Positions 1-8,349 of a stretch of DNA of 20,712 nucleotides are shown here, one piece after another. Within the stretch, counting starts at the first letter, position 1; each line of letters begins with the position of its first letter. Both the position numbers and the translations under genes were made by a program. This DNA comes from SVTX01 sp964526505 (GTDB lineage Bacteria > Bacillota > Clostridia > Oscillospirales > CAG-272). Location of the stretch: NCBI GenBank assembly GCA_964526505.1, contig CAZGJC010000031.1, positions 1 through 20,712 of the forward strand. The letters are read 5' to 3'. The notes beneath the pieces were generated by a model. It saw nothing but the letters and a program-made list of their open reading frames with translations. It was not told the DNA's origin and ran no database searches.

Positions 1-90
1 ACGTTGCGTAGCAACTTGCGTATTCGGAGCGAAGCGGAGAATACAAATCCCCTTTAAGAAAACCCCACCCTACGTGCCTGCGGCACGTTA
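1..90. repeat. Leader with three consecutive small hairpins
   Basis: Three inverted repeats stand in a row. GTTGC/GCAAC lies at 3-7 and 11-15 with loop GTA. GTATTC/GAATAC lies at 20-25 and 39-44 and encloses a GC-GAA-GC core. ACGTGCC/GGCACGT lies at 72-78 and 82-88 with loop TGC. None is followed by a T-tract on the + strand, so they do not look like simple intrinsic terminators. No coding region is apparent in 1-177. They could be intergenic palindromic repeats or transcript-processing structures of the phage block. The base pairing is seen directly; the role is unknown. Confidence 0.55.
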
Positions 91-177
91 TTGGAAATTA
101 AGAACTTTACGGATATGACGTTATCACGGGGCAAAAGCGAAGAACAAAAAACAAGAACAAAGAAAGGAAAGTGAAAA

Positions 178-1221
178 ATGGCAGAAATTATTTACAGTTC
201 GATGGTGGAGAAGAACGCTCCGCTATACGGAAAATTTATTCATCCCATAAAGGGATTTATCGAAGCGGAGTCCAATCTCTGCGAGAAAAACAGAACCATA
301 CTCAACATTCTTTACAACGTTGAAAAATCCAACAGATATTCCGAGACCATTATGGGTGAGTCGGATTTCGACACGTTTATGTCAAAGACCGAGGGAGACG
401 AGGCAAGTGCCGACACCGTAAGCAAAACATACGACAAAACAATTGAGCATATTGAGTTTGCAAAAGAGTTTACCATTACAAAGAAAATGGCTGACGACGC
501 AAAGTTCGGAATCGGCACAAACATCTCGGCAAGACCGAAAAAGTTTGTCCGTGCCTACTACAAGACGAAAATAAAGTTAGCGGCACAGGCACTTATTCAC
601 GGCACGGAAAAGACTATGACGTTCAACAAGGCAAGTGTGGATCTTACGACGGGCGACAAGTTACCCCTTTTCTCAAACGCTCACACTTATGCAACCGAAA
701 AAATGTCGGGCAAGGTTCAGTCAAACTTCTTTTACGGTGATCTTTGTTCGGATCAGGCGAAGTTTGAACGTTCCCTTGCCATACTCGCAAACAAACTTCG
801 CAATTTCAAAGACGAGAGCGGTGAGACGATGGGATACGTTGCCGACATTCTGATAATCCCGTGCAACCGTCCCGAACTTGAAATGATGGCGAAAAAGATA
901 TGCGGTTCGGAGCGAACGACGGGAACTCATAACAACGACATCAACACGCAATACGGCAACTGGACTCTTGTTATTCTCGACGGTTGGGAAACTGATGACG
1001 ACAGGTTTATGGTTATGTCAAGCGAAGCGAACAAGAATCTTATGGGCAACATGTTTTTCAACCGTGTGCCTCTTGACGTGACATCCGACATCGACAAGCA
1101 CACAAGAAATCTTTTCTTTAACGGTTATTGTCGTCTCGGTGTCGGTTTCACTACATGGAAGCACATCGCACTTGCGGTTGATTCTTCATCTTCCGTTGAC
1201 AATGCCACGGCAATTGCCTGA
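178..1221 (+). CDS. Phage major capsid protein (HK97-fold, Mu-like head subunit)
   Basis: This 347-residue protein has the layout of a Mu-type major head subunit. An N-terminal region carries the stretch KEFTITKKMADD (about residues 96-107). A central LPLFSNAHTY (about 162-171) matches the LFS..H motif common in this family. The C-terminal part contains a conserved-type segment (IIPCNRPELEMMAKKI) followed by a strand-rich end with DGWETDDDRF. The protein would form the icosahedral shell. The start is supported by AAAGGAAA at 163-170, eight bases before the ATG. The next gene begins two bases after the stop. An encapsulin was considered, but the neighbouring adaptor and tail genes favour a phage capsid. 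No scaffold or protease gene is visible beside it. The family call rests on remembered motifs, not on a search. Confidence 0.72.
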   Translation: MAEIIYSSMVEKNAPLYGKFIHPIKGFIEAESNLCEKNRTILNILYNVEKSNRYSETIMGESDFDTFMSKTEGDEASADTVSKTYDKTIEHIEFAKEFTITKKMADDAKFGIGTNISARPKKFVRAYYKTKIKLAAQALIHGTEKTMTFNKASVDLTTGDKLPLFSNAHTYATEKMSGKVQSNFFYGDLCSDQAKFERSLAILANKLRNFKDESGETMGYVADILIIPCNRPELEMMAKKICGSERTTGTHNNDINTQYGNWTLVILDGWETDDDRFMVMSSEANKNLMGNMFFNRVPLDVTSDIDKHTRNLFFNGYCRLGVGFTTWKHIALAVDSSSSVDNATAIA

Positions 1222-1223
1222 AT

Positions 1224-2120
1224 ATGACAATAGGCGAACTTTACGGTGCGGTCTCGCAACTCGGTTTTGAGGAGTCACTTGAATATGAGTCCGGGTTTTT
1301 TCACGCTCTCAACCGTGCGATATTACAAGTTAATTCTCTCCGTCCCAAAACGGGGAGAATTTGCATAAATCACAAGCCGACAAAGAATCTTTTGGGGGCT
1401 GCGGGGCAGTCGTTTGAAGTTGACGGAGAAGTTACGCACACAGCCGTCGGAGCAAAATCGTATTATTTTGAGGCGTGCGGTTACGGGTCTGTATTCATTG
1501 AGGCTGATTTCGGAAGCGGTTTTGAGATTATAAAAGAGATTGAGATTATCTCTCCGTCCGTCTTTTCGGCATTTTTCGGGTTTACAAAATCGGGCGACGA
1601 ATACGGCAAAATTTCACGCATACGCTTTACGGGAAAGCACACGTACACCGTTCGTCGTCTCGCCATGTACGGCACGACGGCAAGCGACGACGAGAGTGGC
1701 ATTCAGCCATTTTGCGAAAGGTACGAATACGACGTCTCGTCTATTGCAAGTGATTTTCTCTCGTTTTGCGATCCACCCTTACGTGACAGCGACGGTGTGG
1801 TTGCCGAGCATTACGACGTACTCGGAAGTGACAGAATTATTTTAAGTCGAGATTATCCCGACGAATACACCGTGTTTTACAACACAAGACCGCCACTGTA
1901 TTCTCCGTCCGACACGGCGGAAGAAAACAACGAGGAAATTCCGCTTGACGACGATTTATGCGTACTGCTTCCGTTACTTATTGCGTCATACGTTTGGCTT
2001 GACGACGAGCCTCAAAAAGCGGAATATTATTTTTCGCTGTATCGTGACCGTGCCTCGGAGATAGTATCGTCACGAAAAAATCACACGGTGGCAAGTATTA
2101 AAAGTTCTGACGGGTGGTGA
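1224..2120 (+). CDS. Podovirus-type head-to-tail adaptor-like protein with an extra middle domain
   Basis: This 298-residue protein begins with a helical segment (residues 1-45, MTIGELYGAVSQLGF then ALNRAILQVN). It ends with an acidic-helical segment (about 250-290, IPLDDDLCVLLPLLIASYVWLDDEP then KAEYYFSLYRDRASEI). Such paired helical ends are typical of gp4/gp11-like adaptors that sit under the portal and open the tail channel. Residues of about 60-170 form a glycine- and aromatic-rich beta region that resembles an inserted sandwich domain. The position between capsid and nozzle-like genes fits a connector. No good ribosome site precedes the ATG, so translation is probably coupled to the capsid gene two bases upstream. 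The adaptor role is inferred from ends, size and position. Confidence 0.5.
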   Translation: MTIGELYGAVSQLGFEESLEYESGFFHALNRAILQVNSLRPKTGRICINHKPTKNLLGAAGQSFEVDGEVTHTAVGAKSYYFEACGYGSVFIEADFGSGFEIIKEIEIISPSVFSAFFGFTKSGDEYGKISRIRFTGKHTYTVRRLAMYGTTASDDESGIQPFCERYEYDVSSIASDFLSFCDPPLRDSDGVVAEHYDVLGSDRIILSRDYPDEYTVFYNTRPPLYSPSDTAEENNEEIPLDDDLCVLLPLLIASYVWLDDEPQKAEYYFSLYRDRASEIVSSRKNHTVASIKSSDGW

Positions 2121-2124
2121 TATT

Positions 2125-4752
2125 ATGTCGATATTTTCCGAAGAAAAAATATACAACAGGTATTTCGGAGATTTCAGAGGAGTTGACTTTTCAAACGATC
2201 ACACGCAGATAGCGGACACACGCTTTGCTTATGCGGTCAACATGTACAAGGACTATCAATCCGCACAGGGGAAATGCGTGGAGACCATACCCGGGTTTCG
2301 TCGGCGTGCGGTGATTGAGTCGGGAGGAGCGATACGAGGCGTTCACCGTTTCAAATACAGGGGCGATGACGGAGAATTTCATCAATGCGTCCTAATTCAC
2401 GCAGGGGACAGGCTTTATTATTATTCATCATACGGTATTTGCGACTCGTCGAACATTTCATGCAAGACCACGGTGCGTTTATATCTTGCCTCCGGAAGCG
2501 ACGGCGACATCAAAACGTTTTTAGGAGATACGGGCATATCCGACAGAGTATCTCTCTCGCAATTTTTACCTGCACGGCAAAGCGGAGAGGCACTTCCTCC
2601 CGGGACTTACTCTTGCGTCTCCGACGGTGGAGAATACAAGTTAAAGGCGGTGGGAAGCGACCTTTGTGAGGGCGACTACATACAGATTGAATATTGTGTT
2701 GCACCGCCGTCGTATTGCTACGAGGGTATGGCAGACAGGGAGAGTGTGAGCGTTGTTTTCAACGAGACGCTTTACGTATTTGACGGAACGAATTTTCTTT
2801 GTTGTTATATGGAAGAGGGTAAACCTCGGGTGAGGGACGTGTCTGCCGACGCATACGTCCCGACAATATCACTCGGTTGGTGCGACGAGGGTGAGGACAT
2901 CGAACCCGAATGTATTTCATACGAGCAGAGAAACGCACTTACACCGAGGTTTTACGAAAAATTCAAAACCAACGGAATTAGAAAGAAGTTTACGCTGTCG
3001 CAAGGTAATTTAGATAATCTTTTATCCATTACTCTTTACGGCAAATCGGTAGATTTATCGGGCGATGATTGTAGCGTTGATTTAAAATACGGAACAATTG
3101 AGTTTAATACGCCTCCGCCGTCCCCGTCACAGGAGGGTTACGACGATTACACATACGGTTTGGTTATTGAGGCGTCGAAAACGGTATCACTCGGTGAGTA
3201 CGAGTTTTCGGACGTGCTTAAAAGTTGCACTTTGGCGACGATTTTCGACAACAGGTTATTTTTGAGCGGAAGTCCGTATTATCCGAACAAGATATTCTGG
3301 TCGGAACTCAACACGCCACGTTATTTTGCGGAAATAAACACGCTTGACATGGGTGTGGGCGACTCACCCGTGACGGGAATGATTCCCGTATCCGACACGC
3401 TTGCCGTCCTTAAAAACGACGCAAACGGTGACAGTTCCGTTTATTTTATCACGCCGATGGACGATTCATCGGGCAAGCGGATTTACAAATCCGTTCCCGG
3501 GCTTAGCGGAACGGGGTGCATAGGTCCCTGCACGAACTTTCTTGACGACCCCGTTTTTATATCAAAACTCGGCGTTGAGGCGATAGGGCAACTATCCGTG
3601 CGTTTGGAGCGGTCGATAGAACACAGGTCAAGTCTTATCGACGCCGTACTGACAAACACAAATCTCAAATCTTCCCACATGATCGAATGGAACGGATATC
3701 TCATCATACTTATAGACGGCAAAATCTTTATGGCGGACAGCAGGCAGAGGTACACCGACGACGTCGGAAACGTTCAATATGAATGGTATTATCTTGAAGA
3801 CGTCGGAATTTGGGACGGTCAGTACACGGAATATTTATATTCCACCTCGATGAGGTCGGACATGTACGGGGACGACGGCAAGTGCAAGTATGCGGTAAAG
3901 TACTGCAAGGGTTGTTTTGGGAGTGTTTTATGCAACGGGGAAGATTACGAAAGCGTTTCAATCGACACCTGCACCTGCAAGGACAAAAAAGGTTGGATAA
4001 AAGTAGACCTGGAACTTTCTCCAAGCGGTGGGTGTGTGGCAAATCCGCCAAATGAGAACGGCGAGGGAGAGACGCTGATACGTCGTTTTTTAATTGATAC
4101 GGGCGACGGGTATGAGTTTGAGGTATTTTATCACGTTGATGAAAATTTGAGTGTATCGGGCGAAGTTTTGGGGTACGGTGCGTATTTATGCAACACGAGA
4201 GGAAACTTTACGGGAGGAGTTTTTTATCCTGCCGTAAGTCTTGTCGAACTTGACGGGAATTTATTTTTCGGGACGGAAAACGGCGTTTTATGTTCTTTTA
4301 ATTTCGACAAAAGAGACACGTCGGGCGAAATTCCGAAAGAATATTATTCCTTTGACGGGCGAACGATATTTTGCGGATGTGCGACGAAAATGGACAATTG
4401 TTCCTTGCCTCACATGATGAAGAACACGATAAAGAAGTCAACGGTCATAAAAACCAAAACCATGCAAACGTCGGGTGCAAAAGTGAAAGTCCGAACCAAT
4501 CGAAAGCCCTACGAGCAGATAGCACGCATATCCAGCGGTCGATTTTTATTCGACAACATGGATTTTTCGGATTTTTCGTTTATTACGACGGAACACAATT
4601 TATTTGCAATACGTGAAAAGGAGAAAAAATGGGTAGAGAAGCAATATTTCTTTTATTCGGACGAATATCTCAAACCTTTCTCGCTCTTTTACGCGGCATA
4701 CAGGTACAAAGTAATCGGCAGTTACAAAGAAACCGCAAGCAGCGGAACGTAG
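2125..4752 (+). CDS. Large tail nozzle/stopper-like phage protein
   Basis: This 875-residue protein opens with a segment (about residues 10-55: YFGDFRGVDFSNDH, FAYAVNMYKDY, ETIPGFRR) that resembles the start of P22 gp10-type stabilisation proteins and related podovirus nozzles. The rest is rich in beta strands, with repeated short segments such as SVVFNETLYVFDG and GCATIFDNRLF-like stretches that suggest a beta-propeller platform. The C-terminus (about 825-870) contains FDNMDFSDFSF followed by a basic YFFYSDEYLKPFSLFYAAYRYKV segment. It would close the tail tube below the adaptor and carry fibres. GGGTGGTGA at 2111-2119 serves as ribosome site, overlapping the stop of the previous gene. The function is inferred from position and N-terminal resemblance; a general tail tip protein is the alternative. 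Confidence 0.5.
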   Translation: MSIFSEEKIYNRYFGDFRGVDFSNDHTQIADTRFAYAVNMYKDYQSAQGKCVETIPGFRRRAVIESGGAIRGVHRFKYRGDDGEFHQCVLIHAGDRLYYYSSYGICDSSNISCKTTVRLYLASGSDGDIKTFLGDTGISDRVSLSQFLPARQSGEALPPGTYSCVSDGGEYKLKAVGSDLCEGDYIQIEYCVAPPSYCYEGMADRESVSVVFNETLYVFDGTNFLCCYMEEGKPRVRDVSADAYVPTISLGWCDEGEDIEPECISYEQRNALTPRFYEKFKTNGIRKKFTLSQGNLDNLLSITLYGKSVDLSGDDCSVDLKYGTIEFNTPPPSPSQEGYDDYTYGLVIEASKTVSLGEYEFSDVLKSCTLATIFDNRLFLSGSPYYPNKIFWSELNTPRYFAEINTLDMGVGDSPVTGMIPVSDTLAVLKNDANGDSSVYFITPMDDSSGKRIYKSVPGLSGTGCIGPCTNFLDDPVFISKLGVEAIGQLSVRLERSIEHRSSLIDAVLTNTNLKSSHMIEWNGYLIILIDGKIFMADSRQRYTDDVGNVQYEWYYLEDVGIWDGQYTEYLYSTSMRSDMYGDDGKCKYAVKYCKGCFGSVLCNGEDYESVSIDTCTCKDKKGWIKVDLELSPSGGCVANPPNENGEGETLIRRFLIDTGDGYEFEVFYHVDENLSVSGEVLGYGAYLCNTRGNFTGGVFYPAVSLVELDGNLFFGTENGVLCSFNFDKRDTSGEIPKEYYSFDGRTIFCGCATKMDNCSLPHMMKNTIKKSTVIKTKTMQTSGAKVKVRTNRKPYEQIARISSGRFLFDNMDFSDFSFITTEHNLFAIREKEKKWVEKQYFFYSDEYLKPFSLFYAAYRYKVIGSYKETASSGT

Positions 4753-4788
4753 CGGTATTTCGGTTATTACAGGGGGAACAAGGAAAAA

Positions 4789-6834
4789 ATGTCTGTCAAC
4801 ACATTACAGGTATTTGACAAAATAACGAAAAAGGAATTACAAACAAAAGGCGTCCGCTCACTTCCCGACAGGCCCAATGCATATTCACGTTACGGTGAGG
4901 GTGCGATGAGTGCGACACAACTCAAAGAAACTTTCGACGCATTATCCGACCTTTTGGCAGGACGCATAAACGAGATATTTTCGTTACTTGAAAGCGGAAA
5001 GTTTCTTGACTACGTAAACCCCGGGTCTCGTGCGAAAAGTTATTTCAGAGCGGAAAATCTCGGAATACTTCTTGACGATATGACAACGGGAGATTTCTGC
5101 AAACGGGTCAGAATATGGCACAACGGTAATATTATAACGCTTGAAGAGAAGTTTAACAAAATTCAGGTCTCAAACGAAGGAAAGTTCGCCTCATCGGTAA
5201 AATGCGAATCATCCGAGGGCGGATACGTGATAAAACTTTTATCTTCCGACGGAGACGTACTGTCTCAATTTGACGTAAAAGTGTCCTCGGAGAGTTTCGA
5301 CGAAGACGCAAAAGGTTTTATTGTCGAAAAGATATCCGACGCACACCGGAATTTGACCGTGCCGTATGCGGAGGAGGTATATTCACGCTCCAAGCGATAT
5401 GCGGACGAAGGCGACTTATCTTTATCGGAGAGAATAGACGAGGTAAGCAGGGAGACGGTGGCAAGCATAGGGTACGACGCAAAGACGGGAGTGCTTAGTT
5501 TTACATCTCTCAGAGGTGGAGTCAAGAGCATTGACCTGCCTCTTGAACTTACCGTGTCGGGCGGTTACTACTCACACGAGGGAAAGGAAATAGTCCTGAG
5601 TCTTACAAGCGGAGGTGAGATACGCATTCCCGTGGGAGAGTTATTATCCGACCTTATAACGCTTCCGGCAGTCGGTGACACGGACCGTGAAAAAATACCC
5701 GTTACGACATCGACGGGCGAGTACGGGTTACGACGCATTGGAAATGCGGAATTTATCTCGGATGGTTTAGGATACAAGTTACAGGGCGGAACATACTTTA
5801 TCTCGGCAGGGGACTGCAACGACAGTGAAGTTACAATACCGAAAGACTATCTCGGCGTGGCGGTCACGGGCATAGAAAACAGCGGATTTGAGGGCGAAAA
5901 GGGGATTATATCGGTGAGTTTGCCCGATAGTCTGCTTGACATTGGCACGGGTGCGTTTCGGTCTTGCGTAAATCTTACAAAGTTGACTTTGCCGAGTGGA
6001 GTCGGGCGAATAAAGTCAAAAACCTTTTTCGGTTGCACGGGGCTTTGCGATATTTACATAACTTACGAGGGTGGCATTATATCGCTTGACAGTATTGACG
6101 CATTTGACGGGACGGGTGCGAAAATACACGTGCCGTTAAGGCTTTTATCGGAATACAGAAGTGCGACCAACTGGAATTTGATTTCAAGCAGAATAGTGGG
6201 AGAGGTGACGGTTTTATCGGTTTTCGACGAGTTAATAAACGACGGATATTACGATTCCGCTTCCAAATCCGTATATCTCGGCAAACGCAACGGCGACAGG
6301 CTTCGCATCGGCATCGGAGAATTATTCTACGACGTATCCGGCATGCCCGCAGTATCCGCAGGTGACGGCGGTAAAATTCCCGTGGTTGACGAAAACTTAA
6401 AATACTCGGTTCGCCGTCCCGTCGGTCTTGAATACTATTCAGAGGGACTTGAATTTGAGTTTAACGGCGTCGGTTACACGCTCACGTCTCTCGGCAGTTG
6501 CACCGACACGGACGTGATTATTCCGGAAAGTCACGGAGGTTTACCCGTAACTCGCATTTCGTCTCTGTCGGGAAGTATAAGTAGCATCGGGTTGCCGTCT
6601 TGCGTGTCGTCGATATCCGGGGACGTATTAAAGTCGGATTTTACAAAAAAGGTTATATGTTATGCGATTACACCTCCCGTGCTTGAAAGTGCACCCGACG
6701 GGGAGGGTGTGGCGGATATTTACGTATCGGCGGAGGCTATCTCGGACTACGTAATCGCCACAAATTGGAATTTATTGTTGTCGCACTGCGGGAGACAAAA
6801 TAAACGCTCTTACGGAAAAGTCAAGTGTTTTTGA
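4789..6834 (+). CDS. Tail fibre / receptor-binding protein with two BspA-like leucine-rich modules (probably frameshifted at its 3' end)
   Basis: This 681-residue protein has an N-terminal attachment-like part (about residues 1-230) ending in a helical stretch (190-225). Two copies of one module follow. Copy A (about 259-463) and copy B (about 486-662) both contain GYY, an IGEL/VGEL segment, PAV...KIPV, an RR pair, a G.C.D..V.IP....G.PVT.I core and a terminal ATNWNL. The cores match BspA-like (LRR_5) leucine-rich repeats, known in surface adhesins and Firmicute phage tail proteins. A role in host recognition is inferred. The ATG follows AAGG near 4780. The last 14 residues leave the pattern, while the +1 frame continues with coiled-coil sequence into the next ORF. 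This suggests a single-base insertion around the GGG at 6790-6792. Confidence 0.62.
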   Translation: MSVNTLQVFDKITKKELQTKGVRSLPDRPNAYSRYGEGAMSATQLKETFDALSDLLAGRINEIFSLLESGKFLDYVNPGSRAKSYFRAENLGILLDDMTTGDFCKRVRIWHNGNIITLEEKFNKIQVSNEGKFASSVKCESSEGGYVIKLLSSDGDVLSQFDVKVSSESFDEDAKGFIVEKISDAHRNLTVPYAEEVYSRSKRYADEGDLSLSERIDEVSRETVASIGYDAKTGVLSFTSLRGGVKSIDLPLELTVSGGYYSHEGKEIVLSLTSGGEIRIPVGELLSDLITLPAVGDTDREKIPVTTSTGEYGLRRIGNAEFISDGLGYKLQGGTYFISAGDCNDSEVTIPKDYLGVAVTGIENSGFEGEKGIISVSLPDSLLDIGTGAFRSCVNLTKLTLPSGVGRIKSKTFFGCTGLCDIYITYEGGIISLDSIDAFDGTGAKIHVPLRLLSEYRSATNWNLISSRIVGEVTVLSVFDELINDGYYDSASKSVYLGKRNGDRLRIGIGELFYDVSGMPAVSAGDGGKIPVVDENLKYSVRRPVGLEYYSEGLEFEFNGVGYTLTSLGSCTDTDVIIPESHGGLPVTRISSLSGSISSIGLPSCVSSISGDVLKSDFTKKVICYAITPPVLESAPDGEGVADIYVSAEAISDYVIATNWNLLLSHCGRQNKRSYGKVKCF

Positions 6835-6862
6835 TACGCAAATAACCGAGTGCAAATCAAAC

Positions 6863-7198
6863 GTGTCGAATTTATTCGGCGTTGTGGGAAATCTTCAAAC
6901 CATTGACACACAACTGAGTCAGGCAATACAGAACGAGCAAAACGAGAGGGCGAAAAAGGACGCCGTATTATCCACGAAAATAAACGACGCAAATACCGAG
7001 ATATCAAGTTTGACGGCAGGTATGTCAAATCTCAACGTAGCCATCGGAAATCTTTCAGCCATTGACTCGGCGTTGAGTTCGGCGATTGCAAGCGAGCAGT
7101 CAAAGAGGTCGGAGCAGTACGGGCTTTTATCGGAGCAAATAGAGAAAATAAACTCCAAACTTGACGGGTTTATTGACGTATCGGAGGTGGGAGCGTGA
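6863..7198 (+). CDS. Coiled-coil repeat protein, probably the displaced 3' end of the tail fibre gene
   Basis: The predicted 111-residue product is almost wholly helical. It holds two tandem repeats of about 43 residues, one starting at NVSNLFGVVGNLQTID and the other at GMSNLNVAIGNLSAID. Each continues with a polar heptad-like stretch (LSQAIQNEQNERAKKD; LSSAIASEQSKRSEQY). The only candidate start is a GTG at 6863 with no ribosome site before it. The same frame is open back to 6755, and its translation there (GDKINALTEKSSVFDTQITE) already has the coiled-coil character. I therefore think this is the continuation of the fibre ORF after a +1 shift and not an independent gene. As a trimeric coiled coil it would suit a fibre shaft or a contact to the next tail protein. 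Confidence 0.5.
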   Translation: MSNLFGVVGNLQTIDTQLSQAIQNEQNERAKKDAVLSTKINDANTEISSLTAGMSNLNVAIGNLSAIDSALSSAIASEQSKRSEQYGLLSEQIEKINSKLDGFIDVSEVGA

Positions 7199-7968
7199 GT
7201 GAAAAAATTGCGGTTTTACCGTACAGTCACTATCTTGCGGTCTGCGACGCAGTCCGCAAAAAGACGGGAATTGACGACAAGATAAAATCTGCGGATTTGG
7301 CGGGCATGGTTGAGTCTTGTGCTGACACGGAAATATATCTGACGCAATCCGAACCGCCGTCGGGGTTTATCGGTATGCTTGAAGGTCGGAACATATCGAA
7401 AATTTACGTTGCGTACGAGTATATGGAGGCGTATTTATCGGACGAGAACTATTCGTCCTACGCCGACAGGATAAAGCCCATGCCGACGTTTGATTTTGCG
7501 TGCGTCATACACTCCGACGGCGACGGATACGAATTATCCGAAATAGATTCGGGTTCATCGGACGTTTTGATTATTCCCGACACGTATCGTACCCTTCCGA
7601 TAATTTCGCTTGGCGGTGCGGCAATACACTGTTCGTCTGCCGGTGTGATAATATTCCCCGAGAGGTTGAGGTACATTTGTTCATGTGCGGTAAACGCCTG
7701 CTCAAACGTAAAAGAAATTACAATTCCCGAAAGTGTGAAAAGGATTGAAGAGAAAGCGTTCAACGACTCTTTTTACATAGAAAAGGTAACGTTTTCGGGC
7801 GTGCCTGAGTGGGTATCCGCTTCTGCTTTTCGGAGCAACACAATACAACTTTCAAACCTGAAAAACATTTACGTGCCTTGGGCATACGGTGAAGTGAGCG
7901 GAGCCCCGTGGGGTGCGTCGAATGCAACGATCCACTATGATTGCAAGGAGGGTGAAAATGAAGATTAA
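7195..7968 (+). CDS. Phage tail protein with BspA-like leucine-rich domain
   Basis: This 257-residue protein starts with a segment (about residues 8-42: LPYSHYLAVCDAVRKKTG, then DKIKSADLAGMVES) that is a common N-terminal attachment motif of Firmicute phage tail proteins. Residues of about 98-230 form a BspA-like leucine-rich domain (VLIIPDTYRTLPIISLG, ITIPESVKRIEEKAF). The end carries LKNIYVPWAYGEVSGAPWG then NATIHYDC, a tail often seen in this group. A role in receptor binding on the tail tip is inferred. The start is GTG at 7195, overlapping the TGA of the preceding ORF in GTGA, with GGAGGTGG at 7183-7190 as a strong ribosome site. The leucine-rich type is shared with the fibre encoded upstream. 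Confidence 0.66.
   Translation: MSEKIAVLPYSHYLAVCDAVRKKTGIDDKIKSADLAGMVESCADTEIYLTQSEPPSGFIGMLEGRNISKIYVAYEYMEAYLSDENYSSYADRIKPMPTFDFACVIHSDGDGYELSEIDSGSSDVLIIPDTYRTLPIISLGGAAIHCSSAGVIIFPERLRYICSCAVNACSNVKEITIPESVKRIEEKAFNDSFYIEKVTFSGVPEWVSASAFRSNTIQLSNLKNIYVPWAYGEVSGAPWGASNATIHYDCKEGENED
7945..7954 (+). promoter_or_regulatory. Ribosome binding site that fixes the start at 7958
   Basis: AAGGAGGGTG ends three bases before the ATG at 7958, so its GGAGG core has near-ideal spacing. A longer reading frame starting at 7913 would overlap the previous gene by 56 bases and has no such site. The downstream start is therefore preferred. Confidence 0.75.
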
Positions 7969-8167
7969 AGAATTATACGGTTACAGTCGCAAAAGCGGTG
8001 GAGTTACGGTTTCCACAGACAAGCCCGAGTGTGAGTATTTCATACTTTACCGTTTAATGGCTGACGAGGGCAACGTGATATCAAAAGACGGAGAGATTAT
8101 CGGCGAGGTTGTGGACTGCGAGTCGGTTGACGGTTACGTTGAAGTCGCACAAGAGGAGGCAAAATGA
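7958..8167 (+). CDS. Small phage tail-region protein of unknown function
   Basis: The product has 69 residues and begins MKIKELYGYSRKSGG. It is mixed alpha/beta with acidic C-terminal strands (EIIGEVVDCESVDGYVEV). I recognise no domain. The start is set by AAGGAGGGTG at 7945-7954, and the gene overlaps the end of the previous one by 11 bases. The stop overlaps the ATG of the next gene in ATGA at 8164-8167. Small acidic proteins in this place are common in Clostridia prophages and may assist tail assembly, but nothing in the sequence shows a function. Confidence 0.6.
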   Translation: MKIKELYGYSRKSGGVTVSTDKPECEYFILYRLMADEGNVISKDGEIIGEVVDCESVDGYVEVAQEEAK

Positions 8168-8349
8168 TTATTTCGGAATATCCATACAAGGGTTCAAAGA
8201 ATTTGATACGCACTTTCAGCGATTCGGGTCTGATGATAATTCAGAACGAAACGGGGGTGGTTTATGCGGAGGCGGTGGACATCTATCCCTGCAAGTTTAC
8301 ATATTCCGAGAGTGACGTATCTGCAAGAGAGTGTGGCCGGGAAGTATGA
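8164..8349 (+). CDS. Small phage tail-region protein of unknown function
   Basis: The product has 61 residues, starting MIISEYPYKGSKNLIRTFSD and containing IIQNETGVVYAEAVDIYPC. That pattern, a short strand pair ending in an EAVD.YP element, resembles small proteins seen between tail genes of Clostridia prophages. It is not a named family to me. AGAGGAGG at 8152-8159 is a good ribosome site, and the ATG overlaps the previous stop in ATGA. The stop overlaps the next ATG at 8346 in the same way. A frame starting at 8109 in the same region lacks this support. Confidence 0.58.
   Translation: MIISEYPYKGSKNLIRTFSDSGLMIIQNETGVVYAEAVDIYPCKFTYSESDVSARECGREV

Noticed and set aside
1..90. CRISPR array from the repeated palindromes
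   Set aside because: The three stems differ from each other and there are no equal-length spacers or cas genes.
178..1221. Encapsulin nanocompartment instead of phage capsid
   Set aside because: Adaptor, nozzle-like and fibre genes follow directly, no cargo enzyme is nearby, and the Mu-type LFS..H motif is present.
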